Below, in pieces: positions 46,421 through 58,382 of a DNA stretch of 64,000 nucleotides (positions within the stretch are counted from its first letter, which is position 1; each line of letters starts with the position of its first letter). This DNA comes from Climacium dendroides (lineage: Eukaryota; Streptophyta; Bryopsida; Hypnales; Climaciaceae), in assembly GCA_950106755.1 (NCBI GenBank), contig OX467082.1, positions 5,394,001-5,458,000 of the forward strand. Direction: 5' to 3'. The notes below the pieces were generated by a model. That model had not been told where the DNA came from, searched no databases, and worked only from the letters and a program-made list of their open reading frames with translations. A program made the translations under genes and the position numbers.

Positions 46421-49400
46421 TTTCCCGAACTATGCAAGTCACATGCTATTGATCATGAAAATAAAAAGATAAAATAAAATAATTTATTTGTGAACTCGGA
46501 TGAAGTAATTTCATTGTAGAAAATGGAATCTAATTAAAGTAGACTAGGCTTGCTCCATAAGGTAGTGGTGCCTTTAGCATTTGTGTAATATAGATTATCG
46601 GAAGTCTTTGTTTTGCAACTATTTTGTTATTCAATAGATTGTACTAGGTCTAGCTTCAAAAAGTAACCCTTCAAATTTTAAAAATGACCCTCCAAAATTT
46701 TTGATTAAAAAAAGTGAAATGAAGATCTTCAAAAATCACTGTGATTAGAATTTAACATTTTGGACTTCAAGTAAGAGATTCTTGTGAAAATCACAAATAT
46801 TCAATCTATATACAATTTCATAAGGAATTTTCAATTTGGGTTTTCAAATTTTATTGGAAAATACAGGTTTGTGTATTAGTTGATCTAACTATATGGATGT
46901 GATCTATTGATCAACTTTACAACTATTGTTTGAAAGTCATCATTAAATTATTATTATTATTATGATAAGTTATATTTTATAATAAATCTTCACTTCTATG
47001 ATGCTAAGTTGTGGATTTACACTCCTACAATGGGGCAATAGATTCAATGCAAAACAACACATTTAGAACCTTGAAGCAACAAAGTGTGATGCATGACTAG
47101 CAACATTCTTTAAATAGACATTTAAATTCCAAATAAGGAATTTACAATTTTACAAATAGATTTGGTTTGTTACTAGGCAAAAAAGGAATTTGTTTTTTCC
47201 TCGACAATTTCACGTGCCAGTACCTTGAACCATCTTTGACTTGAATAAAAGGTAGCCTTATTATATGGCTTTGGATGTAAAACCTTTAAGTTCCACAATT
47301 GGGTTTGATTATATCTATTATATGAAATGCAGATTTTGTATCAAATGCAAAGTACTATGCTATAATTAATTTCATATGTTGCACTTTCATTCAAATGGAT
47401 AATCATATTTCATAAATTCACATTTTCATTAAAATTTTAGAAGCATTTATGAGTTCAAAATCCAGAATTTGACAAATAAAAGAAAATATACAACATTGTT
47501 ATCATTGTAAAATGATGCGACGGTTGTACTACTAATTGTATAATTGGTGTCACTATTTTAGTTTCATCCATATGGATGGTCACATATTCATCATTTGGGA
47601 AAGTCTCTTGGATTTAAAATTCAATTTTGGCAAATTAAAGAGAATATTACTAGTATGTTTATTGTGAAGGTGTATGCTATTGCTTATGTTGCGATGACCG
47701 TATGTACAACTAGTGAGCTAATTGATCCTATTCACACCATATCCCTATTTGTGCCACTCCAAGTAAGGTTCCATTATGGCCATACAAGACATCCAAATTT
47801 GTTGCATTTGAATAAATGAGCTCAAATAAATGCAATGTTTGGGTGCAAAAGTATCACTTTTAGGGTGTGCACATGATTTAACACTAGGAGTAGGTGGGAG
47901 TAGGAGTAGGTGGGAGTAGGATCTTGTATCTATTGGGTATGAAACCATCAAAGAACATGGCCACATCAAGGCTTTATTTTTATTTTTATTTTTGAATGAT
48001 AGCATTGGCATTGGATCTAGCTTGTTTTTCTTGATTCCCACATGGCTCACCCACCTTGTACGGTAAGAAGTTCTAAAAGCACATAGGCTATAAAATCGAC
48101 CACCTCCTCAAATGCACTCTACTTGTATATGTAGCTTTTTCATAGCCTTCAACAACGTACAAACAATGTACATTGTAAGAGGTGGGTGGTTTTTAGAGCT
48201 CTAAAAACCACTTCAATTTCAAAATTTTATAACAAATCACACAAAGCTCCCAAAAATATGAAACGACTTGGGTTAGATGCCAGTTCCACTTCTTTTTTCG
48301 AGAAAATTTACTGGAAAGTGTTTCACCTCCCCAAAATTCAGATTCAGCTTTTTAAAAGGGCAATTGATGGACCTCCTACCTTGTAAGTTAGTTACAGTTA
48401 CAGAGTCTCTCAATGCAGGTCCCATTGACGAATGGCCTGAAGCAGACATAAGTTAGGTCACCAGATTTCCACCCCCACCCCCCCTTCAAGATCTCTTATT
48501 TATGTGATTGCAAGTCAGTATTTTCTCTTACACTTCAGTTACATGCAAATTCCATGTGTCCAAAAATCCAAACATTTTTGCACTTTTTGCACTTTCCTTC
48601 AACCTGCCACTGCATTCAAGTTATTGTTATGCAAAGGTTTCCTCTTCTCTTCTTCTCCTTGGATCCAGGAATTTTATTCCAAGCCAACAAACAGCCCAAG
48701 CCAAGGGTGGGCAGGCAGCAGGCAGGCAGACAGACACAGTCCAGGGAGGATTGACCAATGTATTGCCCCTGCAGAAAACACCAAAACTTTTTATGTGCTG
48801 CATATGACAAAATTTGCGAATTCTGAATTCACATTTGCCATTCGAGAGCCCCAAATTTGCTCACAGGCATATTAAAATATAAAATCTAAGCAGCACAAAA
48901 TAAGAGGGGAACAGTACATGAGTCCACCCTCCCTGCTCCTCCTGGAGATACCTTATACCAAGTTTTTCTCATTTTAAAATTCAAAATTTAATTGTTTTTA
49001 TAAAACAAGTGGGATTCCATTTCAAAATCGCCACAAGCCAAGTTTTTTCACTTGTGCAATATAGGCAAATAGGAAACATGGCAGGCCTTATGATGCGCCT
49101 GTATTGTCTTCCTATTGCAGAGTGGCAGACCACCCCATTTGAAAGTTGCCAGTTGAACTCCTGACATCCAGTACAACGAACTTAACCACATATTAAGCTT
49201 CGTGTTCCTTCAGTACTGCACTGCAAATGTACAGCATGCCCTAATCATAATCGGCTTTCATAACTATCAGTGACCCAACCTGTTTTTCTCTCCTTCCGTC
49301 GTATTTACAAAGACCGACAGCCGACAACTGAAACTTCCTTCTTTTTTTATAATATCACTACTACCCTGTCATTTGCAGAGCTCTTGAAACTTATATAAGT

Positions 49401-50129
49401 TATACATTAATATAATAGTATCTGTCGCTTCAGGCAGTTTGATTTCCTCTGCTGCCCCGTGAGGCCATGACTTTGACTTAACTCATTAATTTATTGGTTT
49501 TCCTTACATGGTTACATTCAATGATAAGCTGCAGGGAGGACTGCCACTATCCGACAATGTGGGCTTTGGAAAGAAGGAAAGGACAACACTAGTGAGTGGT
49601 ACCATGACGGAAAAACGGAGGCATCATCTGCTTGTGATTTGTATTGTTTTAACCAAGTTGACGGCTTCTTCTTCTTCTTCTTCTTCGTCTTTGGAGTCTG
49701 TTTGTCCTTCCACTGTCTGACAGACAGAAACCTTCAAGTGTCTGTCTCTGCTTGCAGTTTTTAGGTTTTTTTTTAATATTTTGAATTCTCTCTTCTGCAA
49801 AGTAACAGCGGTGGAACTTGAAGGCAAGAACTGGAAGGAGAATACGGCTGGTTTGATTTAGTTGCTGCTTGCCAATTCATGTCCTTGGTCTTCATGGAGG
49901 TCCATGAGCTGTTTTTGCTTTTTTTTCAAAGTGACGGTGGAATTAAGAGAGGAAAAAACAAGAGGGAGTACAACTAGTTCCAGTTCATGAACTTTGTTTG
50001 TAAGTTTAGGTTATTCATTGCCCAAGAACTCTCACACTTCTCTTGTGTGTGTCGGTGCTGTGAGGCAGACCATTATGGTTGGCACTAAAGCTGCATGTAA
50101 TTTTGTTGTCAGAAGGGTTTTCTCAACTG
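46421..50129. other. Gene-poor region with microsatellites
   Basis: No family-like gene was found. There are a (TTTTTA)n tract at about 47,972, GCAG/CAGA near-repeats at about 48,710-48,740 and a CTT microsatellite at 49,665-49,686. Base composition from about 48,400 to 50,100 is more balanced than the flanks and several short frames occur, so a decayed or unrecognised gene there cannot be excluded. Confidence 0.4.
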
Positions 50130-50256
50130 CATGAATGCTTATAATGAAGGCACCCATGACTGATCAAATCAAGCATTTATGGACATGATCAGGAATAACT
50201 TGGTGCAAAGCAAAGCAAATATTTTCTGAGGTATAGAGGTAGAAATGCTGGGATTG

Positions 50257-50356
50257 AGTGGCACCTCCCTGAGGTTAAATCAGCCTCGAGAGCCGGATTG
50301 ATTATTTTTCCCCATGGGGTTTTTTCTTTCTTTTAATGATCACCGTTTCTTAAAAA
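50257..50356 (+). mobile_element. Short SINE-like retroposon insertion with 14-bp target duplication
   Basis: The 14-mer AAATGCTGGGATTG stands immediately before (50,243-50,256) and after (50,357-50,370) a 100-bp insert. The insert begins AGTGGCACCTCCCTGAGG, contains GAGGTTAAATC (resembling a pol III B box, GGTTCRANNC), is T-rich in the middle and ends in TTCTTAAAAA. A long perfect target duplication plus an A-rich end indicates LINE-mediated retroposition. The related segment at 41.52-41.69 kb lacks the insert. An A box is not evident, so it may be 5'-truncated. The SINE label is inference; the insertion is directly visible. Confidence 0.65.
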
Positions 50357-50609
50357 AAATGCTGGGATTGCAAAAAAACTTTTGTAATTTCATCACTTTG
50401 AAATCATTATGTTTTTTTAATTTTTAAATTTTAAGAAAAAATTATTGTAAATTTTAACCCATAAGCCTTACAATGCAGGAACAAGGTGAAGCAAGCACGC
50501 CTTCCTCGTCTAGCAATGTAGAGAGAAGCAACCCAGCTTGAGATGAATCCATATGAAGATGTGTAGATATGTTTTTCTAAACCCTTCCCTACCTTAAACT
50601 CGAGCAACA

Positions 50610-50741
50610 TTTGCACATTCAAAATTGTTCAGCTTCAAAAGTATTCCTCAAAACACATACTGTGTAAAAATTTCAAAGAAAAAAATAAAAACTCCATTTG
50701 TAGTGAGTTTTAAGAAAAAATGCCATTTGGTCTTTTAGAGG
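50610..50741 (+). repeat. Family D element, partial copy 3
   Basis: It contains GTGTAAAAATTTCAAAG and AAAAACTCCATTTGTA as in the copies at 10-11 kb. It ends GGTCTTTTAGAGG followed by TTAA (50,742-50,745). A possible left edge is TTAACCC at 50,454, but I could not confirm homology in between. Confidence 0.5.
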
Positions 50742-50888
50742 TTAAACAAATGGGATCATTATAATTTTGAACCATTAGAACATTATAGGTGGGAGAATAC
50801 TAACCATTTAGTAGAAATCAAATTCTCTTTCCACCTCTAGAACTCACAACTCTACCCATTACATGTATATGTCATATATGCCCCTTTT

Positions 50889-51712
50889 CTAATATTTATA
50901 AACACAATAAATGCTCCTAGTATTGGACATTATGTTGATGCTACCCATTGTAAAATCAAAGACTCTAGAATGCAAAAACATATCAATAAGGTGAGAATCA
51001 GAAATAGAAAATATGTAGCACTCACTTGAATTAGTTGAGACCACAATCATGCTAGCTTCCTCACTTGCATGAATGATAACAAGAGCCCTCAAATAAGAAT
51101 TTGGTAACAATAGAAGATGTTGTATAGAATTCTAGAAGCATCTTGAGTCTCCAATTCAATATGATATGAAATTAGGATTGATTCAACTAGAAAGAAAATT
51201 TCTCACTTTAAATTAGGCTTTGGTTTAGAGTTTTAGATTAGTCATCTTCTATATAATTGATAGGGTTATGGATATTATAAACCAAAATATTTTTTCTAAC
51301 TACTAATTTCATACACTTTTTACTTCTAAATTATAAGTAGATTGAAGTGATCTATATTTCTCAGAAAGTAAGAAGAAAAATGAATGACAACAATGTGTAT
51401 CCTTTTTCACCACTTCAAAATTTTGCATGAGAAGGGTTTGTCCACTAATGAGTTGAAAGAGTAAAGGATGTTGAGACTTAAGCTGCAATAATATATGTTT
51501 GAATTGAGTCTACGAGAGTTAATCTCTAAGAATAAAAAAAATCCTAAAGAATCATGATTATTGAAACTAGTGATTTTCACCTTGAAATTTGAAGTCTTTT
51601 TTGAAGCAACAGTCAACAAATCCAAATATGTAGAAATTAAAAAGAACTTGTATGTGCAGTGTGGGCATTTGTAATTACAACAAATATTACACAAATATCC
51701 ATCCAATATCAT
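50889..51712 (-). pseudogene. Possible decayed copia-like fragments on the minus strand
   Basis: One minus-strand frame (51,712-51,407) ends with NILYSFNSLVDKPFSCKI, resembling the NLLSVSQLVDKGY-type block of the copia pre-integrase domain. Another (51,110-50,889) has ISDSHLIDMFL in a context like the copia protease region. Their order is not that expected for one intact element. Both calls are weak pattern matches. Confidence 0.25.
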
Positions 51713-52119
51713 TGTAATATAAAAGCAAGGTCTATATGGATTAGAGGTTCTATCACATTTAAAATGAACGAGGAAAATGAAGCATGTAGTACAAGTGTAT
51801 AGCTAATTATGGAATTTGAATACTATCATCAAAATTTAGGCCATTCAATTATTCCAATTTTCTATTCCAAAATAAGATGTAATGTTTACATCAAAATTTA
51901 GAAAGGAATCACACTATTTCATATTATTGGCATCCATATCTAAACATGATAATTATTGTCTAAATTGACCAAGACTTGTTTCAAAATTTTTGGTCCAATT
52001 GCACTACCACCACAAGTTGACAACCACCACCAATTAGAAGAAGTAAACCTTTTTAGGAACAATAGACCAACATGAGGACATCATAATCTATTCTGAGGTT
52101 GCTCCACTAGAGGCAAAAA

Positions 52120-52211
52120 CTCATCTTATGGAACCTAGACCTTAACAATACTACAAACAAGCAAGAGCTCATCTTATGGAACCTAGACCTTAACAATACT
52201 ACAAACAAGCA
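52120..52211 (+). repeat. Perfect 48-bp tandem duplication
   Basis: A 44-base block starting CTCATCTTATGGAACC and ending ACAAACAAGCA occurs at 52,120-52,163 and again, identical, at 52,168-52,211. It lies in the gag-like leader of the copia element. Perfect identity in otherwise decayed sequence implies a late duplication. Confidence 0.9.
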
Positions 52212-52421
52212 GATCTTCCAACAACCTATGTGATTTCTTGTCACAAGAATGACAAATAAAGAGCACTTTGCACACGATTGTGTACAATTTACTCTAGAAG
52301 AACATGTTCATACCATGCAGCTTGAAGGTGGCCACATGCAACATCAACGATCCAAGTAGCAAGTTCATCTTACAAAATTGTCAATGATACAAACCCCAAC
52401 GACAACCATGTCTTTAACCTT

Positions 52422-52892
52422 GTGCCACTCCATGTCCAAGCTTGCATTGACGCGTTTCAAGATGATCTAGACCCTCACAAAGTCATCAACGCCTTTGTCA
52501 TATCTAACACCACTAAAGATAACTTGTTTCTAAACTCCAAAGCCTCATCTCATGTGACATGCAATGCTAAACTCTTCATTGAAATGATTCCATCCAAAAT
52601 TCCACATATTAGAACGGTTGGTGGTCAAATAATGTTAGTAGTTGGAGAAGGCCTTGTAAGCCATATTGATCTTTTAGGTGCAATAAAGGAAATACATCAT
52701 CTTCTCTACATCCTTGGAATAAAAACAAACTTGTTCAATGTTGACAAATTCACTCACATGGGCTATAGAGTTCTATTCAAATCACAACACTGCCTTATCT
52801 TTAATAACGATCACCTACAACAAATCTTCCTTCATGGGATTACGGATTCACACAACAACCTCTATCAAATAGTCAACATCAACGCATTGTAG
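52422..52892 (+). pseudogene. Copia protease / pre-integrase fragment
   Basis: An open stretch of about 156 codons includes FLNSKASSHVTCNAKLF, corresponding to the LDSGASSHVT protease active site. The catalytic Asp-Ser-Gly is changed to Asn-Ser-Lys, so the protease is inactivated. It continues into a pre-integrase block with HHLLYILGIKTNLFNVDKF. It belongs to the copia element at 52.2-56.7 kb. Confidence 0.8.
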
Positions 52893-53359
52893 GGACTCAT
52901 TGCCTAAACAATACATCCCAATATAACTAGGACCGCAACAACCCCCATCCAAATCCCACTTACCATGACATAGGTACCTACTTCAAATCACAATTTAGCA
53001 ATACTAGACCTACTTCAACATCACCATTAAATGAACGAGAATAACAAAGTCCTGCCACAAAACTAGTATTAGCATAATGAAACAAGACTTGTCAAAGCAA
53101 CATTGTTGCAACCTCCCATTCCTCTTGACCATCGTTGTATCTCCATATCATCTTTACACTTGTCAAATGCGGAAATCCACCTCTAGTACCAACAACTAGG
53201 TCACGTCAATTACCAAATAATGTATCACATGACGTCTTGGCAACTAGTAGCAAGTGTTCCTCCTATTCCCTTGATCAAATATGTTTGCTTATTGTGCATG
53301 CTAAACAAGCTACCTCGTGACAGAGTTCCCCCAAAACACACTACTTAGACTAATAGAAA

Positions 53360-53927
53360 ACTTGAACTAGTTCACAATGATTTATATAGATCAATGCCTA
53401 TTTTGTCCAAAATTGGTCACAGATACACCTTGACATTCATAGATGACTTCTCACACAAAACTTGGTACTATTTCATTACAAATAAATCCCTAACCCTATA
53501 TTGTTTCAAACAATTCAGGGTCCTAGTTAAAATTCTATCCCTACGTATTAACACCTTCAAGATTGAATGTGGTGGGGAATATATTTCTATAGACTTTACC
53601 TCTTATTACAAAACACATGGCATCTACTATCAACTCACCAATGGTTATTCTCCACACTAAAATGGAATATTAGAAAGGAAAAACATGACATTTCTTGAAG
53701 GCATTAGAAGTATAGTGACAGGTACAAGGATTCCCAAAGCTCTTTGGGAAAATGTAGCTAAGATGATTAAACCTCATATAGGCCGCCTTTGCATCATTGG
53801 ATGCACAATTTATTGTCACATACCTAATGTCAAGCGTCAAAAATTTGATCCTAAGGCAACCACCACAATTTTAATAGGCTACGATGAACACAATAAAGCT
53901 TATTGTTGCTATCATCTTCCCAATTGA
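53360..53927 (+). pseudogene. Copia integrase core fragment
   Basis: The motifs ELVHNDLYRS (first catalytic Asp retained), YTLTFIDDFSHKTWYYF and IECGGEY are visible. In the last, the second catalytic Asp of the usual SDNGGEF motif is replaced. NGILERKN retains the catalytic Glu. An in-frame stop lies just before NGILERKN at 53,658. The end of the frame corresponds to the IFLGY-like KATTTILIGYDE block. Confidence 0.85.
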
Positions 53928-54489
53928 AAAACTCTAGTTGGCAAAGATGTCAAATTTGATGAACAACATTTTGAACTCTTACTCCCTAAAGTCATCAAAT
54001 TTCTTTAGGACCCCAATTTCCTTGACAGATTACTATCCACCAATCCCCCTTCATACCCTAATCCTACCTTTCTTGATTATCTAATACCCACCTTCTCCAT
54101 CTACACACCCTACCACTCTTGATCCCCTCACTATAGCTCCCAACCACCCCACCCTACTAATGTCCCCCTCCCAACCATATAGACCCTCCCCCCCATTTGT
54201 TGATCTTTCTTAGGCCTTCTTTTATCTCCTCAATAACTACCTGATTCCTTCTTCTTCTTCTAGCAATCCTGAGCCTCCTTTCAGCCTTGTATAGTCCACC
54301 AAACCAAATTTCTACAAATTCAATACTCATGCCATTAGAATATCTAACTTGATGGCTACGGACTTTGCCTATCTACATACAATTTTAATATTTGCATGCT
54401 ATCATCCACCTTACCTCCACCCCCCCTATAAAATATGATGAAGATAGTATAACCTTCAAACAAATCAAAATTGACTCCAGATGACACCA

Positions 54490-55220
54490 AATAATGCAAA
54501 AAGAAATAGAGTCAATTTGGAAGAATCAAACATGGGACTTAGAGCCTTTATCTCTCGGCAAACATGCCATTACCTACAAGTGGGCATTCAAGGTGAAGCT
54601 TGACATCAACGGATCTCCATCCATCAAGAAAGCTTGCATGATGGCTTGTGGCTTTGAATAAAAAAGGCATTGATTTTACCGAGACATTCGGGCCAATTAT
54701 TAAGTGGGCTACTATTCACACCGTCATAGCTCTTACCATTGCTAAATGCTAGAACATCCATCATATGGATGTCCACACTACTTTCATGCATGGATTACTC
54801 AAAAAAAGCATTTATATGGGTCAGACTCCAAGATTCTATGTTTGTGGCAAGGAAAACCTAATCTATTGTCTATATAAATCACTATATGGATTAAAGTAGA
54901 GTTGAGAGTAGAGTCCATGTATCTAGTATGACCACATTGACATTGCACTCTGCCGCATTGGCCTCACATGGAGAAAATCAAACAAAAATATACACTACAT
55001 GCATTAAAACAATGAGACACTAATTATGATGCTTTATGTTGATGATTTATTCATTGATGATAGTTTAGACAACCTCATTGTGTGATTGAAGAGTTTCTTT
55101 CATACAAAATTCAAAATGATAGATTTGCAAAAAATCAATGCTACCTAGGCATATCTTTTGAACAAGTAATCCTTAGAATTTTTCTTCATCAATGTAACTA
55201 TATTCAATCCATACATTCTA
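54490..55220 (+). pseudogene. Copia reverse transcriptase fragment
   Basis: The sequence reads NQTWDLEPLSLGKHAIT then YKWAFKVKLDINGS, the conserved copia RT entry block. Then GIDFTETFGPI, HHMDVHTTFMHG, LIYCLYKSLYGLK and the active-site motif LMLYVDDLFI (about 55,027) follow. Frameshifts and stops lie between these blocks. The YVDD box itself is intact. Confidence 0.85.
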
Positions 55221-55232
55221 TAGGATTTTAGC

Positions 55233-55935
55233 ATGATAGATTGTAAGCTTATCCTAGCACCCCTCTCTAAAGGACTTATCCTCACAATAGACATAAAGTC
55301 TCTACAAATCGATCCCACCTACTATTGTCGCTTGGTTGGCAAACTTATTTCTTCACCATTACTTGTCCCAACATTGTTTATATTGTTAGTAAACTATGTA
55401 GCTATATGGCCACTCCATATAAGGCACACCTTGATGCACATGTTAGCTAAACATTTTCTCCAATGTCTACAGGGCACCTTTGATTATGGCATTCTTTGCA
55501 AAGCCAACGCTTCCATTTTTATTTCTAGCTATACTAATGCTAAGAATCTTGCCCTGAAACGAGAAGAGCCATGAAAACCTATGTTTTACCTTGGTAGGCA
55601 AGCCAATTATCTGACAAAATAAGAAACAGCTCATAGTGTTCTATTTTTTCACTGAATCAGAGTATAGGGCACTAAGTAACGGTGCACAAGTAGTCTGGCT
55701 TCATCGACTTTTACAAAAAGCTCCAACTTCCTACCAATTCAAAGTTCAAGCTACTCTCACACTGACCTTTGCATCAAATTTCTCTACAAATAATCAAGCT
55801 AGCATTACAATACATTATGACAATTAAGGTGCAATTAAACTATTTTACAATGCAGTTTTTTATACTTAGTCCAAACATATAGAAATCTATTATCATTTTA
55901 TCAAAAAGAGAGTCTTAGGAGGGTAAATCAAACTA
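55233..55935 (+). pseudogene. Copia RNase H fragment
   Basis: A segment with HMLAKHFLQCLQGTFDYGI corresponds to the RNase H linker block (the R(V)LRYLKGT region). FTESEYRALSNGAQVVWLHR matches the TAEAEYRA...WL block. SKHIEIYYHFIKKRV matches TKHIEIDYHFVRE. In-frame stops and shifts separate these parts. Confidence 0.8.
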
Positions 55936-56672
55936 TAGTATATTCATACAAGTGACCAATCTGTAGATGCCCTTACAAAACTACTAGGCTGTGTAAAATT
56001 CCATTAGCATTGAACCTTATTGGAGTTACACCTAGTGGATATGAAACCAAATCACAAGCCTCTCCTTTGTCTAAAAGCCTAACTCTATAGCACCTCTAGA
56101 AATACACAATTTGGAATAGGCATTCCTTAGTTTTCTACAAAGCTACAAATCCTTATGTTCTGCACCTTTAAATTAATTACTTCCATTGAGTAATCTTCCC
56201 ATGAAAAATACAAGCTTGGTGTTTGATCCTTTTTTATAGCGTAAAATCTATTTTTTAGTGCCAAAATCCCATGTGCACCGCCTTCTCTTCCATGTGATGA
56301 GATTCCTCCATTTATTCTCTTGTTGTTCCGTAATGACTTGTCCTCCTCAATGAATTGCACTCCTTACCTAAATTGCAACATCTTATTTCTATAGACCACG
56401 TATCCATCAATGAATCTACAACACCAAAACAATACTTTGCCAATTGTGTTAAGAAAGTGCACAACATCCAGAACACTAAACCTGCCAAGCCGTCCAAAGA
56501 CACACTCCTAATGTAATCTTGTTGCACCTTCAATTTTTCTACCTTGACATGCACCATTCTACGTCACGCACCTCATCAACTAGGTTTTCAACATCTCATC
56601 AATTAGGCTTTGTGCACTTTGCAATTTATATAGATCAGATTAGAACCCAATCTTTCGATTGAGAGGGGGTAT

Positions 56673-56830
56673 TGGCATTTAAACTTATTAAGGTTGCATC
56701 ACCAAGATGACAACTAGATGAATATCATCCTAGATTAATATTATTAGATTATAGTCATGTATATAAATCTAAGCTTAATTTTAGCCTAATTATCTTAAAT
56801 TGATCATTGTTGCAAGATCACAATTGTTCC
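56673..56830 (+). repeat. Probable 3' LTR (start) of the copia element
   Basis: Directly after the purine tract the sequence reads TGGCATTTAAACTTATTAAG and continues with GTATATAAATCT (TATA-like) and CCAATAAAGG, an LTR-like layout. The right boundary is a guess. No second copy was found upstream to verify it. Confidence 0.45.
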
Positions 56831-57351
56831 AATAAAGGTGAGGACTTTGGATGTGTTGGTTTATAGTGAGGGTTTGTTTTTTAGATTTAGTTTTGGATAT
56901 GTTGATTTAGAGTTTGTTTTAAAGTGAGGAATTGACTTTATAGGGAATTTCATTAAAATGGCGATTAATCCATGAAAATGGAGCAAAGGGGGAGTACAAA
57001 ATGAAAGAAATTTATAGAAAGATGGTAACTATGGAGTGAAGAAATTTGGGAGTTGTGTTGCAATTTGGACTTGTTGGGGACAAAATTGGCACATGTATGA
57101 GGTTGACATGTCGAGAAGCACTATTGTATGTGCTCTTAACTTGCGTAAATGGCATGCAGAATATCGCCATTTTAATGAAGTTTTCCATCTTTAGATTATA
57201 GGGTAAAAGATCCAAGCCTTTGGAATTACAACAAATTCGTCATTGAAAGTTTTTTGTGGCAAAAAATGAAGATTGATGCAACTTGTTATTCTTGTGGATG
57301 ATCCCTATAGCTTATGCATGAGAGGGGTTAGCTTGTAATTTTTCCTCTTAG
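56831..57351. other. AT-rich region between LTR and foldback element
   Basis: No gene is recognised. It may still contain the rest of the LTR and flanking repeat DNA. Confidence 0.35.
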
Positions 57352-57608
57352 CACTAGTAGAATCTCCTGTATATCTAGACATGAGTTGTCTAACTTGATG
57401 TTGCTTACCTCGGCATTCAATGTAACAACCCCGTATTTTTATGTCAATATTATGTCAAAATTTACATCCACTAACATTCATTATAACATCTTCATTCATT
57501 ATAACATCTTCAATGGCATAAAAATATGGGGTTGTTACATTGAATGTCAAGGTAAGCAACGTCAAGTTAGACAACTCATATTTAGATAAATAGGAGATTC
57601 TACTAGTG
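57352..57608. mobile_element. CACTA-type foldback MITE with TAG target duplication
   Basis: The left end CACTAGTAGAATCTCCT (57,352-57,368) is the exact reverse complement of the right end (57,592-57,608). Three-base TAG stands immediately outside both ends (57,349-57,351; 57,609-57,611). CACTA termini with a 3-bp target duplication define the CACTA (CMC) superfamily. The inverted homology continues inward for about 90 bp per arm (for example ATGTAACAACCCCG near 57,420 against GGGGTTGTTACATT near 57,529). The loop contains a 17-bp tandem repeat of TTCATTATAACATC. The element is 257 bp. Confidence 0.85.
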
Positions 57609-57611
57609 TAG

Positions 57612-58382
57612 TTTAGGACACTTTTGATTCTATGCATTTCTATGTAGCCTATACAATAGGATTAAAGCAACCATTAACCAACAACCTTTGATGTAAAGGT
57701 AGGGTGTACTATTCTTCGTGTAAAAGATGTATTGCTTAGTGGTATTTTGTTGCTTGAAGGCAAAGATGGATAGAAATGTTGAGAGCACTCCAAAAATTGT
57801 GTTTCATGTCATCTTCCTATTGAGGGTTATGTGCATCCAAAGATGGTTGTTGTGCTAGTTGACCTTTTATGTCATATGTGTGGTAAAAAGAAAGGGGCAC
57901 CAATCATGTTATTATGTGACTAATGCCAATGTTGATGGCATATGGCATGCTTAATGCCATCTCTTTCAATTCTTCATTTTGGAGGTTGGATTTGTCTTTG
58001 TTGCAGACAATCTTCTAATCATGTCGCATCTTTTGACATGAATTGAGGATTTTTCCGGAATTGGCTTTTTATATTTCGTGATGATGCTATCATTCGATTA
58101 ATGGGTACTAGTTATGGATTCATAATATCAAGTTATGATGAGGTTGACCATAGGATTTGATTCCCAAAAATTGTCGAAGGCGATTAAAGATGGGGCTTAC
58201 ATTGGCCCAGCCTATAATCCTTTAGTCACTTCTTCACCAACTTGATTGACCTATCTAAGTACCAACACATTGACTTGAATACGTATAGTTGTTGTAGCAA
58301 TATCATCAAAGGTCATCTCCGACTACGAGTGTGTTTGTTTCTAGCTGATTGAAGGGACTCTTTATCTGCTAGGAGGACATTT
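57612..58382. other. AT-rich intergenic DNA
   Basis: No gene, element end or RNA gene was recognised in this stretch. Confidence 0.4.

Larger units (their letters stand above)
52220..56672 (+). mobile_element. Decayed Ty1/copia LTR retrotransposon, internal region
   Basis: In order on the plus strand: a zinc-knuckle remnant (EHFAHDC, about 52,250); a protease remnant with SSHVT; pre-integrase; integrase core; reverse transcriptase with YVDD; and RNase H. The order protease-integrase-RT is diagnostic of copia rather than gypsy. Many stops and frameshifts separate the pieces, so it is dead. A purine-rich tract (GAGAGGGGGTA) at 56,661-56,671 marks the 3' end before the LTR. I did not find a matching 5' LTR, so target duplication and age cannot be judged. 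Confidence 0.85.
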
